Notes: generated by a model not told the origin, from the letters alone. 64,000 nucleotides of DNA from Chrysomallon squamiferum (GCA_012295275.1 CM022665.1:13656476-13720475), one strand, 5' to 3'. Counted from the stretch's first letter, positions 1 through 37,698 are shown. A program made the numbers and translations.

Positions 1-580
1 TCTCATTCCTATGCACACATGAGAATGGCACTTTATGTTGTTTTTTGAGAAAAAAATGCTACAATTGATCTGTAGAACGCAGCTCAAGTATTTTGATCAG
101 GAAATACATAAATAAACACTTTGGGAGACCTCCTATGAAAATGCCTGCAACATGTAGTCAACGGTTTTTCAGACTTGAGGTAATTTCTCACACCTGTCTA
201 TGGAGTGAGAACAGCATTTTTGAGAATGTTTGTTAAAGTTTAGCACCCAGGTCTTCAGCTGAATCAAGATCACCTGTCAACCTCATGCTAGCAGAAGGGA
301 TCTTTTAAAAATCAAAAAATCAAAATGCCTATATAATAGCAATCTCTTTCTCTGACTCTGTCTCTGTCTCTCTCACACTATAAATAAAAACCTTGATTTA
401 AAGCAAACTGTAAGATGACTTTGTTATTTTGTCAGTTGCTTGAAGCAAAGGTTAAAGCTTTTAAAATGTTTAAATCTTTCATTTATTTATTATTTTATTT
501 ATTTCCAAAATAATTAAAATGGAAAAAGAAAAGCCTTTAAATAACTTTTGATTTGAATACATATTTCTTACTAACTTCAG

Positions 581-13092
<12,512 letters not shown>

Positions 13093-13095
<3 letters not shown>

Positions 13096-13197
13096 CTAGG
13101 CCCAGCAACAGCCACAACAGCAGCATCATATGATGGCAGCTATGCTCAGATGCAGGAGCTATCATCTCCATCTGGTGCTGTCAGAGACCTAGTCTAA
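13093..13197 (+). other. PTK7: Putative stop-codon readthrough cassette extending PTK7 by 33 codons
   Basis: The kinase frame ends at TGA (13093-13095), followed directly by CTAG, giving UGA-CUA-G, the context known to promote readthrough in several animal mRNAs. The same frame stays open for 33 codons (13096-13194) and closes with TAA-TGA (13195-13200). The extension is clearly less AT-rich than the UTR beyond it. It encodes an Ala/Thr-rich stretch, then SYDGSYAQMQ, then a Ser-rich tail ending in RDLV. That C-terminus has Asp at -2 and Val at 0, which fits a class III PDZ ligand. Both the composition and the context are visible in the sequence; actual readthrough is inferred. Confidence 0.65.
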
Positions 13198-14088
13198 TGA
13201 AGACAAATAATGTTATCTGTGATTCATATCAGCTGTTTTGAGTTTTTAAAACTGAAGTTTTCATGTGGCCTTTCAAAGCCTAATAAGTCATGGAACAATG
13301 TTTGTGGGCAATCTCTTTTTGATAAAACAAGTGTTGACATCAAGGCCACAATGCAGATGAATACATTTCAATATGTAAGACATTTTCAGTGTTGTGGGTC
13401 AGTGTATTTTATACATTTTGTGTGATGTTAAATAATTTTGGAATTTTTTTTAATGTACATTTCTCTATCACACTATGAAGCCATGCCTTGTTTTCATTAT
13501 TTGTTTTAAAATTATTTTTTATTTCTCTGCCCCTATATGGAGGTAATTTATTGTCATTCTTAACAGAACAATTAGTAATGTATTTTAAAGACACTAGACA
13601 TTCAATCAGTAGTGCTTTTTTTTTTTGAAATATGATGACTTGCATATATACATATATACATAAATTCATATATTAATACACAAATACACAAGCACATGTA
13701 CATCTACAAACATGTGCATACAGAACTCAAAACATATACATGTATGCTAATACATAAACACATACCTTGTAGTGTTTTTTTTTTCTTTTTGTGAATATAT
13801 AAATTGAAATTTTATAGTTCTTCTAAGAAGAAGAAAATAAAAAGTGTGTTTTATATGGATTTTTAAGTATGATTTTTATATAATAACTGAAATCCACTTG
13901 CTCTGTACATAAGACTTTTGAAAAAAAAAGTGGGTGTTTTTATAAAAATGTTAATTTTATCTAACGTTTTGATTATTGCCCAGTATTTATTGTCTGCATA
14001 CAATGTATGTGATGAGCAAGTATCACGGTGTGCCGTGAGATGGTTCTGGGTTGGTGTACACTGCATATTTGCTTTGTATTGTCATTAA

Positions 14089-14335
14089 ATCATGTTTACC
14101 TAAAATGAATACATTCTAAACCCGAGCTAGATTCAATATGTCATTAGAATTGTTTTCTGATCATGTTTACTTAAAATTGATGTGTTCTAAATCAGGATTT
14201 GCTTGGTACTCTTTGTGCTGTTATTAGCAGTTTTCTGATCATGTTTACTTAAAATTAATATATTCCAGACCTAAACCTTTACTGATCATGTTATCTTACA
14301 TTAATAAACTAGTATTCAAAAGCAGGATTTAATTT
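14089..14335 (+). repeat. Degenerate minisatellite, four copies
   Basis: Copies of TCATGTTTACTTAAAAT begin near 14089, 14160, 14238 and 14284. Spacing is about 71, 78 and 46 bases, and the copies share following motifs (ATTCTAAA / GTTCTAAA; AGCAGTTTTCTG / GAATTGTTTTCTG). It lies in the presumed PTK7 3' UTR. Confidence 0.65.
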
Positions 14336-14673
14336 ATAAATAGTATTTTGAAATGTAATTGTTTTAATCAAACATGTTTTCTTAAGAGTATTACAAATTT
14401 TATTTTTTAGAACATGACTGGATTTTTTCTGTATTTTGGATTTTTTTTTTTTTTTTTAATATTTTGTTCTTCCATTATTTATTATTATTATTATTATTAT
14501 TAAATTTTAATAACCATCGTGATCATGTTTTCATCATGTATATAATTAAAAACTATTTAAAGACAAAATTACTTTTTAATGTAAATTATAATCAGATGTT
14601 TTCCATGAAAATATTTTTTTCACACATGCAATATCCATTTCTGTCTAATATCTGTTGACAATCACCAAAGTAA

Positions 14674-14705
<32 letters not shown>

Positions 14706-15612
14706 GGTGGTAGCTTGATATATTTTGTTGTTTTTAAACTTAAATGAATTCATCTTAACAGATCTGTTTAATGTTGTAATACAACTAATAGTAATATTTA
14801 AAAATGTACAAGAAATAAAACATTTTTAAAATTGCTGAAAATGAATAAAAGTTAACTTTAATTATATTTAATATCCTGGAATATATCTTGTAGTCCCCAT
14901 GTCTTGGAAACTGATCATCTTTTTTAATTTTTGTTTATTAGAAATGTACAGATTTGAATGTATCTTATGCAATTTAATATAGATGTTTTATTAAATGTAT
15001 ACTGATGTTGCCTGTTAAAACGAGAAGATAAAAAAAGAAAAAAAAAATTTCATAACATTTTTCAAACATATTCCCTATTATTATTATCATTATTATTATT
15101 ATTATTATTATTATTACAGGTAACAAACCATTTATCCATTCCAGCAAGCTTGGGATTAGAGATGGTCTAGATTTTTGGATACAAGCTAACTTTTTATTTA
15201 AAATATAAAATCAGCAGTGAAGAATAAACAATGAAACTGTATTTAACAGATACAAATTAATGTACTTCTAAAGCAGGGTCTTTTTCAACTTTATTAATTC
15301 ACTTAAAATTCTTAAAATATATGTATAGAATGTATATAATACAGAGCAAGTAAAATTTCTGCTAGTCTTTTTTAAACATGATAATAAATGCAAACAAAGG
15401 TAAACTGAAGCAATAACTTTTTGTGAGGACACCTGTACACAGCAACACTCTCACTTGAACTGGCTTCATAAAAACGAAAAGCATGCTTAATTCAAAAGTA
15501 GCCAGTTTAAAAAATAGTCGGTTATCTTGATTTTCCCAATTTCTGGTGAAGCCAAATAAATGGTTTGGTACCTGTATCGTTATTATTATTTATTAATTTA
15601 TTTACTTACATT

Positions 15613-15643
<31 letters not shown>

Positions 15644-16805
15644 TATTTTATGTTTTAATTTTTAATATTTTGTTAAATATATACATCATTAGTCATTTGA
15701 AGTTTTTATTTTTAATGATTTATATATGAACTTAAATGGATTTCAAAACACATCTGAGGCTTGAAAAATGTATGTTGTGTAATATATTTGTTTATATTTA
15801 ATACCTAATATGTTGGTGCTATGTTCAGTGTTGATCCCCCATTTAGTATACTGCTCACTTGTGATAACCCATGCTGGCTCCATTATTTCATTTGTACAAT
15901 ATTGAATGTTATTGCATAATAGAAAGTCCCAGATTGCCTAATTTGTATAGTGCTTCAAACTACTCTGATCTCTTCTTAATGTGTATATATTTACTTAAAA
16001 ATGAGATGGCAGAGTATCCACTAAAAGAAAAAAGTCTTTTTTAATCTTCCATTTATTTTTATTTTTATGTGATTTAATTTTTGTTTCTCCATATTTATAA
16101 AATATTTTACTTTCTAATCTAGCACATTAGTATTTTTTTCTTTCTTTTTCAAGTTACAATATTGTTTATTCACTTATTCTTTTATTTATATTAGTATTAT
16201 AAGTATCTGAAAAAATCAAACCATAAGTTTGGCATAAAATGTAGTTAAAATTTCATTCCTGATTTAGTTCTATCAATATTTTTTCTCTCTCTCTCTCTTG
16301 GTGGAGGAATTAACATTTAGATTCTTCACTGATCCTAATTATTAACTTTGTTGACATGGTTACTGCTAAACAGTCTTGTGAAATGAAGCTTTAAGTTGCC
16401 AGAAACTTCCTTTTCAAACAAGCTGCTAATCACCTATAGCAGAATTCTAACCACTAACTTCATTAACTTAAAATGTAATGTAAAATCATTAAAATAATAA
16501 TAATAATAATAATAATTTATTATTATTATTAATTCATAAATAGTTTCTCTGCTTCACTGAAACAAAAATTATTTCTTTCACAGTTATTAATTACTATGTG
16601 CATGTTACATGTATAACTGTGCAGATCTATGCTTTGTGTAGGTTGCTACAGGATATATATATAAAATATCCCTTTAATTAAAGGAACATGTGATTTTAAA
16701 GTTTACTGAACTGCTTGCAACCCAGCAATGCATAATGTATTCTTGTTGTTTGTGCTTGTCTGTGAAAGTCTGTGCACTTTTAGATGTATATATTGCAGTA
16801 CTTGA

Positions 16806-16811
16806 AATAAA
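16806..16811 (+). terminator. Candidate distal poly(A) signal of PTK7
   Basis: AATAAA within GAAATAAAATGG, followed by a GTGGATGTGTT stretch that could be the downstream GU-rich element. Confidence 0.4.
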
Positions 16812-16880
16812 ATGGATATATTATACGTGGATGTGTTCTTAATCCTTTTTATGTTAACCAATTTTGAATGATAATAAAGT

Positions 16881-19879
16881 ATTTAAAATACTGACAAGAT
16901 GTAGGAATGTTTTGTTTTTCAAGTCTGACATTACATATTAGTAAACAAAACTCCCTGATGAACTAAAGAAGAAGACACTTTGCAACACTTATTTTGTTTT
17001 TGGGGGGGGGGTAATTTTTTTTTTTAATAATGAAATGACTTAATATTTTATTAAATTTTGTTAATTAATAATTACCAGAAATGATTCAAATGTAATTGAA
17101 GTAAACAAATTAAATTTAGTTACTTTGTATATATTGGTCACATTTAAAAGTTCTAATGCTTATTTATAAATCAGAATGCATAAATTATCATATTTTATTA
17201 ACTATTCTTAATTTTAGCACATACTTAGACTGAAATGTGCTGAAAACATCAGTCAGTTTAAGAAAATTGCTTTGTTTTTAATTTTTATCTTAAACAACAA
17301 ATTATAACATCCACAAAAATACCATTTGGCCCCCAAAAATATATAATAATATTTCAGTATAATAGGGCATATTTATTTTTCTTCTAGTAACTATTTAGAA
17401 ACATTTGTAAATAAACTTGCATACTATTTTTTTGGTTTCATTAAATAGAAGTAACTAAAAACAACAGAAAATCAGGTCATTATTACTTATATAACTAGAT
17501 TAAATTGGCATTTATTTTGAAAACATGTTTTATATTATTAAATTTAAGCTGCTTTCGGCAGTGTTGTTACATATTCTCATTTTGAGATAAATAAATACTG
17601 TCTTAGTTGATTTAAAGAGGAAGGGAAGATGATAGAAGGGACAAGTGTTCTGGGGCCAAAGCACACTAAATGGCCATTAAAATATTTACTTAAAGTGTAT
17701 ATAGTTAAAAAATATATAGTGAAGGAAAAATGAAATTTGGATGTATGAAGAATATATTTGATTTATTTCTTTGCATCATCAAATAATCATAATCAGTTAC
17801 ATCTGTAATGCAAACACACAATCCCAGATTTTAGAATCTACTAGAATGGCAGCTTGTAAATAACATTACAAAATTATGTTGGACACCTGCAGCTATAAAA
17901 TTTAATAATAGTTTCTTTAATATTTCTATGAACAGTTATTTAATTGTGAAAGTTAAAAGCATTGTGGAAATATATAACTTTGATGTACTGACTGTTCATC
18001 TTATCTTCTTCAAGTTGTATTTAGAAATTGATGCAACACAATCATTATCTTTCTTCACTTTTACAAACAGATAAATTAAATATTCTTCATGGCATACTCA
18101 ATTGTTGTGTAGCAGAGTATTTTTTTTACTTCACTGCCTGCATGACAAGTTGTGTTAGTAACTCAGTTTCTCATCAGTTCATACACAGCCACCAGGTAAA
18201 TACATAATAGAGGCCAAATTTATCATCTATAAAAATGTCTGCCACCTGTCACATCTTTAATATTTAAAAAAAAAAAAAAAAATATTTTGTCATGAACAAT
18301 ATACATATTACACAAAAGGATATAAAAACACATACATATAATTATTACACACGTTGCATTGTAACAGATTTTCTACTGTTAACATATACAAGTGAAGTAA
18401 TAGATATCTTCAACTATTAACATATACATTTGTATATATGTGTGTATGTATGTGTGTCTGGGTGTATGTCTGAGTGTATGTATATATGCATGTATTTTAT
18501 TTATTTTATTTGTTAGATATTTTCAGAATTTGTGTGTTTGTGTAAAATATTGGGTGGGTAAAAAAAAAAGTGACTGCACTGACTTTTTCATATCTGGTAT
18601 CTTAAAAAAAAAACCACCAAAAAAACAAACAAACAAACATACAAAAAAAAAAGCACAACATTTTATAACTTTATAAAACATTGCAAAGGTGGATGACAAT
18701 ACCACTCAGCCATCAAAGCAACTTTAACATTAAAAAGGTTGCTCAATGTATGTATGTGCTGGAAGGTATATGTGTGTATATATGTGACTATATATGTATA
18801 TGTGTATGTACATATGTGTGTACATATGTGTGTGTGTATGTATGTGTGTGTATGTATGGGTGTATGTATGTATATATGTATGTATGTATTGTCTGTGTGT
18901 TGGGTTTCGTGTGTATGCGAGTCTGTTTTGTGCATGTGTTGTGTGTGTGTGTGTGTGTGTGTGTGTACATATGTGTTTGCATCTCTGTGTGTGTGTTCTT
19001 GATGTTAACCGAGGCACAATACCAGCAACTATGTTACATTTGCATTGTGCACTGCCTTGTAGATGTCACTGAATGATAAACAATCTTTTTCAAGCTGATA
19101 TGCTTTTGCTTTTTTTAATTTATTTTATTATTTTAAAATCATTATTATTTTTGTTCTGTTAAATACTTCAGTACTTTTAATCTGTCCTAATTGTATAAAA
19201 CAGATTCTAAATAATAAACAACAACAAAAAATAATTAAGAAACAAAGCAATATTTTCCACAATATTACATTTAATTCAACAGCCATTGCAACAACAATAA
19301 AACAAAGTTAAAATGATTGAAGACAACTCTTTAACAATTTTTTTATGTAAAAAAATTAAACTGTGTACTTTTCCACACACACACACACACACAACACACT
19401 TATAATGTACACTCATACAATCATTATACAAATTTGCAAATATAAAATATTTATATTCTCCATTCGTATGGTTAGTGTCCAACCTAGAAGATATTAAAAT
19501 AGTCACTGTTGTACATGTTATATTAAACTTTGTTCCCTGTCCAAAATGGAATATACAAAAATATTTATTTCCTATTATTTCAAAGTCATTTACACCACCA
19601 AACAATAAAAATAAATGAATAAAATATAAATAAATAAACTGATTCATTAACAATCAAGACACGATTACATACAGTTTGCACTAATGATCGTAAGCTAATT
19701 TTCTGAGCATATATTCATGATTGCCGTATTTTCAGGATGCATGTTGGAACACTATCTCAACGTTAGAACACTTTACCAATGATGAATTTCGTCAAAATCA
19801 TTTTCAAAATGTCTGTGCTGTCTCAAAAACATTAGGGAAAACTGGACGTAAGCAACAAGATAGGGACTTCATCAGTTAA
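16881..19879. other. Convergent intergenic region between PTK7 and the unknown minus-strand gene
   Basis: AT-rich, with no supported exon. It contains TG/TATG-rich simple repeats at about 18430-18500 and 18745-18995. The left part is likely to include UTR ends of the two flanking genes; a minus-strand AATAAA (TTTATT at 19564-19569) could end the gene to the right. Confidence 0.6.
18745..18995. repeat. TGTA/TG-rich compound microsatellite
   Basis: Interspersed TATG, TGTA and (TG)n units on the plus strand. They keep several frames open on both strands; the resulting Thr/His or Cys/Val/Tyr-rich frames are repeat artefacts. Confidence 0.9.
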
Positions 19880-20189
19880 TCATGTCGAAGAACTATAGCT
19901 CTGTTGTCCTAACATACAATCGCTATCGTTCTGGGAGATATTGTTACATGGTGTTGAAACGTACTGATCTTCTGCAGCCTGGGTACATTTCGTCTGAATC
20001 AGCTGAAAATTATTTTCAGAAAAATACAGTTGAGGATAAGTCATCGAGTCCTGAATGTCATCCAGTTCTAAAAGTTCATTCAGTAGTTCTTCAAATTCTC
20101 CTGTTTCAGTCAATGTGGTTGCCAGGTTGGTGTTCATGAAATCAAAGGAATCTGTAATATAATATGAATAAATAAATAAATAGACAGAT

Positions 20190-20272
<83 letters not shown>

Positions 20273-20772
20273 TGAATAACTTCTCATTTCTATTAAAAAA
20301 GCACGAATTAATGAAAATTAGGATAAAGATATACATTAATTTTAAATAAATAAGAATATATTTTTTTTCAAACTATTTAAAATTTTAATCCAAAAAAACC
20401 CCAACATATATATATATATATATATAAACATACACACATACACATAATGTTCTTACCAATAAAGCTGTAGAGGTCATTTAAATTCGTTTGCTCTTGTATC
20501 TTCTTCTCAGTCTTACAAATCACATTATTGCAATCTGACATGGACAAAGCTTCAAGTAAGGCCATTTGAGAACTGGAAAACGGATCATACTGAATATTGG
20601 TTTCGATAAAAAGTGGCTCCATAACTGACTGTTTGTAAGACATCGTCGACGTGTATGTATGTTTTCGTGGTACGTTTGTTTCTTTCAGCTTCTGGACTTT
20701 GTGACTGATGTTTCCAACGCAGTTTGCTTTATAACGCTGCTGTTCATCTGGGATGATCAGTTGTAGAAGCAT
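19880..20772 (-). CDS. Two-exon gene for a 195-residue protein, not recognised
   Basis: Exon 1 is 20772-20457 (ATG at 20772, donor GTAAGA); exon 2 is 20151-19880 (acceptor TTACAG, stop TGA). Phases match across the junction (G|AT gives Asp). An in-frame TGA lies seven codons before the ATG, supporting this start. The protein begins MLLQLIIPDEQQ and has a basic N-terminal third. The middle to C-terminal part is acidic and rich in Asn/Gln/Ser, with a hydrophobic-acidic block (FDFMN, then EFEELLNELLELDDIQ) resembling a transactivation or short-helix docking region. There is no signal peptide, membrane helix or zinc motif. I recognise no family. It is probably largely disordered, with a regulatory role possible but unproven. 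The intron is dominated by a (CT)n tract on the sense strand. Confidence 0.6.
20188..20269. repeat. (GA)n microsatellite
   Basis: About 80 bases of GA on the plus strand, reading (CT)n on the transcribed minus strand. It lies about 40 bases before the 3' splice site of the unknown gene, where it acts as a very long pyrimidine tract. Confidence 0.95.
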
Positions 20773-21705
20773 CTCTGGATGGGCGTGGCGTAATCAATTA
20801 ATTTCCAACAATAATCGATCATTCCTTGCTTATTTCATCTGAACCAAACCGTTTCTAAGAATTTTAAGCTGTTGTTTTCATTCAGTGATGGCAAACAATC
20901 CGACGTACTTTGCTTAGTTTATTTTAGTACGCTGGTAAAACAGTTATGTCTTGAAAATCAGTTTGTGTGTCACATTGATTGTAACATGAGAAAATGTAGG
21001 GAGTGGAGGAAAGTATCTGAAATTTCTTAAGGAGTGGAAAAAAAGAAGAAATAATAAATAAATAATATACCTGATTAAAGGAATATGTATGTGTCTGTGT
21101 TTTAAACAATGATATTGATAATTTTCTTCAAAATTCCTAAATTTAAATGATAATTCAATTTAAAGAATTAATTTAATTTATCCAATACATTCCAGAATGA
21201 TTATTTTAAAAGATGATTATATTTCGACGAGAATGATCAGTCTATGAAACGGGTGTACCTCATACAGACTTTTCATAATTTTCTGTTTTTTTGACTGTGT
21301 GTGTTTCAAGTAATAAAAACAATCAATTTATAATATGCATTTTCGGTGGACGGGATAGCACTTTCCAGCGGCTTTTCACAGAGAAGGGGCTAGAATGAGT
21401 AAAAACTTACTTACCTGCCCAGTTTCTGAAATGGTCTTTACTTCACACATCTGCAAGAACTATTTTTATTTTTAAATAACATGTGTTTTTTATCGTTGAC
21501 CTCGGTTAAAGTTATATTTCTTTATAACCTTTTTGAACTTTGCACTGAAATAGCTGCAAATGGAATTCCTTGAAGTAAGGAAATAACTTATAAAGTTATA
21601 AACCATTTAACAGAATCGCAATAAAGATTTGAAAAAGTCGATTTTGTAAAATAAGAAATTTTTGTAACTATAGTAAATGTAAAGTAGAATTTCGAAAATT
21701 TAAAC

Positions 21706-21968
21706 GTTTTCAAACTTTTTCATGCCGCGACCCCTTATGAGCAACTCAATATGACCAATGACCCCATTTAAATGTTTTGATTCAATAATATTTAGGGTTA
21801 CCATATTTTCATCAACCAAAGACAGTACAAAAAAAAAATCTATGTTCACTACAACAGGTCCCAAACCTATCTATACATTTTTATTTATTCTTCCTTCCAA
21901 GTCAAGTTGAAAATAACTAAAACATACCCTCACTCAAGAACGATCTCACGACCCCCAGGTTGAAAACT
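21706..21968. mobile_element. Degenerate hAT-like nonautonomous element (MITE)
   Basis: The left end reads GTTTTCAAACTTTTTC followed by GCCGCGACCCC; the right end reads ACGACCCCCAGGTTGAAAAC. Read outward, the ends form imperfect inverted repeats with the CGACCCC...GGTTGAAAAC signature of a hAT MITE type widespread in animals. There is no coding capacity, and no clean 8-base target duplication is visible, so the element is old. Confidence 0.5.
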
Positions 21969-23010
21969 TATGACTTAATCCCTCAAGTTATTTGAACCAA
22001 AACTACTAATTTACTCTGATTTTGGTTAAAGCATGTAGGCACCCAAGAAAATCTAGATTATAATAAACTTCTATAAAGCCTTGGTTAATATTTTTTTAGT
22101 CACCAGTTTCGAAACCTATAAAATATACAAAGAAGAAAATGTACATATATCACAGGCGTCAAAACTGTAGTTCACTTTACAGTAACAAATAATATATTAG
22201 ATATGCGATGATGTTAACAAAACTAAATTGGTAAATAAATGATCCTATTTTTATAGACATTATGACAGAGTTATTATTAAAATTTGAATGCAACCAAATA
22301 CGGTAAACAAACAAAAATATGGATGCAAATTACTGCTTTTGACAAATATTGATACGAGAGTATTTTGATTTACGATTCTGGCTATACTTGAGCAGCTAAT
22401 TTGAGCCCTTTTTCACATTATGCCTTTATTTACGATATTTTGTCGAAGATAAAATATACACTGCCGACAGACAATTTCAGAAGAAAAAGTTGGGCATCAT
22501 TTGATCGCTGTCACATTTGCGATAAATGAGATCCATCATAATTAAATGAATATATATATATTATTTGTTGTTTTGTTTTAATAAGTATATTAGGAGTTAT
22601 CAGTTCATAAAATAAACAAATTAATTAATGTTTAACTGATTCTGATGTCATTAAATCTGGTTACTGTAGAGCAGCATGTTTTACTCAGAGGTAATACTTA
22701 GATTAAAAAAAAAAAAAAAAAAAAAAAAAACTCTATAAGTTAAAACACGTATTATACAGCAAAAACAAATTGAAAATTAGTCATTCATATAAAATTAAAA
22801 TTAAAATAATATTCTTCAACAAGCATATTTTAATGAAACGTTTGTGATACAGATGAGGATTGCAGATACAGGTGTATGTGTAAAACAATAATGTAAAAAG
22901 TATTACAGAATGAAAGTACACTCCTTGCTCAGGATATCACGGTATTTACATGTGTGGGGCATAGCATCCCTGGTTGCATGTTTATTAACAGAAAAGTATA
23001 AGATGATAAT

Positions 23011-23011
23011 G

Positions 23012-23078
<67 letters not shown>

Positions 23079-23099
23079 TAATAATATTAATAATAATTT
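23011..23099. repeat. (TAA)n microsatellite
   Basis: About 90 bases of ATA/TAA trinucleotides; the poly-Ile and poly-Leu frames across it are artefacts. Confidence 0.95.
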
Positions 23100-23729
23100 G
23101 TCAGTGATCAAGTAAACTATTTGGTATCTTTCAGTTAATTTTTAAAGTTATTAGGCATCAGCTGCTGCTTATGTAGGTATATTCATTTAGCAGTATGAGA
23201 TCTTTTATAAGCTAGAAATACTTAATTATTAGCAAAGGTTGGTGATGTTAAAAACAAATACCATTTGGAAAGGTACAAACTGTATTTAGTTTACTTTTTC
23301 ATTCATTAACAAATACATTTAACCAAAAACAACAACAACAAAATATTACAAAGTGTTTGTTCATATATTTCGACAAAGAATAACAATCAGGTGGAATATT
23401 AACTTTTTCTTGCTTTCTCAAATATAGTTTAGACCAGATACTATGTATTGATCATGTGTTGTCATTAGCTACATGCTTCTTTAAATATTTAACCACCCAT
23501 ATCCAACAGCCTTGATATATTGTAATTTACTTATGAACACAGAATCACATCCTGGTACCAGCTAAAAAATGTATTCATTAATATTTAACAAACTGTGTGC
23601 CTTGATGAATCAGAACTAACAAAAATCTCTATTTCAAGAATAATTCTTTTTTTTTAGATCTAGGAGAAATGTTGTTTCCATAGTGAACGTATTTCTTAAT
23701 GAATTAATTTACATTTCATCTTTAAGCTT

Positions 23730-35717
<11,988 letters not shown>

Positions 35718-36397
35718 TGCGTAACTACTCACTATCTAAACGTCAAACTGTTTCTCTTTTTTTGTTTACTTTTTGCAGTTATACATATATTTAAAAAAAG
35801 AAAACAACCAAAACAAAAATGCATCCGTAAATTATCTCCTCTTGATCAGTTTGTAGTTACGGTGACATCCAAACCATTTCTATAAGCACCGTTTTCATAA
35901 ATATTATTATTTAAAAAAAAACAAAAAACATTGTTTTGATTTTCTCAGTTTATTTATTTATTTTAATTATTCATTCATTTATATTTTTTTGTCTATTAGA
36001 ATTAGTTTATAGACAGATCTCAAAATGTTTATACATAAAGTAGTATTGTATTTCTTAATGCGTTACATGCAAATTCAGTAATTATTTTACTACAAAATTA
36101 CCATGTTAAATTTCGAATAACAGACATCAAAATATATAATTTTATTTTTTGTTTTTGTTCATTGTTTACTTGTTTCAGTGTAAATCCGAATACAAATATT
36201 TAAACAGTACAGTAAATATATATTTTTTAAAACTATGTTTAATACTTACATACGTTAATACACACGTTAATAATTATCAGTCATAAAACCTTTCTTTTCA
36301 TTACATGTTATAATCGTGAGAGAGAGAGAGGTTAAACGGTAAAATGATACTTTATATAATATTTCAGATAATAATAATAATAATAATAATAATTTTT

Positions 36398-36432
<35 letters not shown>

Positions 36433-36680
36433 AAGAATAAAGATAGAAGGTAAAAACACAAACAACAACAACTGAAAAGCACGTGGTGTAAATTGCTTGA
36501 TGTATGGTCAGTGTCTTTTGATAAAGACAAAAGTAGGCGCTAAATTGTTATGTGTGTCACAGTTATCAGATATATTCAGTTTTGAAGATAAATCCTCCAA
36601 TATGTGTCTGCTTGGGTGGCAAATTATATTTTGCTGTGAGTGAGCCAAGTCGGCGAATGCAAAAAATAAGAAAAAAGTTG

Positions 36681-36719
<39 letters not shown>

Positions 36720-36950
36720 TTTTTTTTAATTAATTTTTTTTTTTTTTTTTTTTGAAAACAAAATGTCACCATAAATAAATTATCATGGTTTTTTCGATAA
36801 TAGTAATTATTGTGCATAGTAGGTTTCGTCTCCATTCATGAAAATGATTGTGCTAGCGCACTTTACGAATCCGCATGCATAGTTAAGGCTCATAATAATA
36901 AAGTGTTCATTAATGAAAGAATATAATGACTGTAATTATTGTTACGTCAG

Positions 36951-37219
36951 ACATGGCCTTAACTAGACTCTTTTTGAAATGAGGCAAAAATACATAATCG
37001 CCGGAGCGGGGCAAAAAATTTGGGCGAGGGGTCTGGGGGCCGCCAGAAGCTCTGACTTGAAAGGCGCAAAATCCTGGATTCTAGCCATTGTATTTTATAT
37101 TTTAAAAACAAAAAAATCCAACAACTGTTTTATTAAAAAAATAAAATAAAAAAAAAATGTTTTTAAAAATTAGTCAATTTCGGTATGAGGCATTTGCCTC
37201 AATGTAGTTACGGCCATGT
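36951..37219. mobile_element. Small MITE with inverted terminal repeats and a CAG target duplication
   Basis: The left end ACATGGCCTTAACTAG and the reverse complement of the right end, ACATGGCCGTAACTAC, match at 14 of 16 bases. Both subterminal regions contain TGAGGCAAA. The 269-base element is flanked on both sides by CAG (36948-36950 and 37220-37222). It has no coding capacity. The TIR and 3-base duplication indicate a cut-and-paste DNA transposon derivative; I do not assign a superfamily. Confidence 0.7.
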
Positions 37220-37551
37220 CAGGTGATCGAAGGGGATACTTTGTATTTTATCATTCAGTAATACTGTTTTACGAATAAACTGCTATACAAGCATATTATA
37301 ATACATATAATATTTAAAGAATATTTTCAAAGTTGACAGTTGTTTACTTCAGACATTTTAATAAATGAACAATTCAGTTTTAAAATTCCGCCTCTTAATA
37401 CTGTACACCAATTTTCTAAAGATAAAACCGCCCACTCTCTGCCTCGCCCTCTTTACAGAAATTATGTTTGTGTGGTTATGCGAACATATTTAATCGCTTC
37501 AATTAATATTATTTCCTTACGTAATACGCATATAGTGGGGGGTTTGTTGGG

Positions 37552-37584
<33 letters not shown>

Positions 37585-37690
37585 TATATTAAAAATTATT
37601 TGATGTGTATCATCTTTATCGCTTTATGATAAGAGCATGAAGTATTTCTCTCCGTTTAACCATAGCAAAGCAGCTTGCGTAGCATAGGGC

Positions 37691-37698
37691 TGACGTCA
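37691..37698. promoter_or_regulatory. Perfect CRE palindrome
   Basis: TGACGTCA, the full consensus for CREB/CREM/ATF bZIP factors, about 360 bases before the ATG of the Crypton-derived gene and in its less AT-rich upstream block. Confidence 0.5.

Larger units (their letters stand above)
13198..16880 (+). other. Putative PTK7 3' untranslated region
   Basis: No coding signal. AATAAA occurs at 13836-13841 and at 16806-16811. The latter lies just after UGUAUAUA (16785-16792, a Pumilio-type site) and before a GT-rich stretch, the usual layout of a distal poly(A) site. A tandem repeat lies at 14089-14335, and short poly(T) and TTA/TTAT tracts occur throughout. The UTR length is inferred. Confidence 0.5.
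20773..23729. other. Intergenic region upstream of the unknown gene and downstream of GPATCH11
   Basis: Should hold the promoter and 5' UTR of the unknown minus-strand gene (just right of 20772) and the 3' UTR of GPATCH11 (left of 23730; TTTATT at 22981-22986 is a possible minus-strand poly(A) signal). It contains a hAT-like MITE at about 21706-21968, an A26 tract near 22706-22731 and a (TAA)n tract at 23011-23099. No exon seen. Confidence 0.5.

Noticed and set aside
18663-19076. Overlapping open frames on both strands over the TGTA repeats
   Set aside because: They exist only because TG/CA repeats lack stop codons; the translations are repeat-derived.
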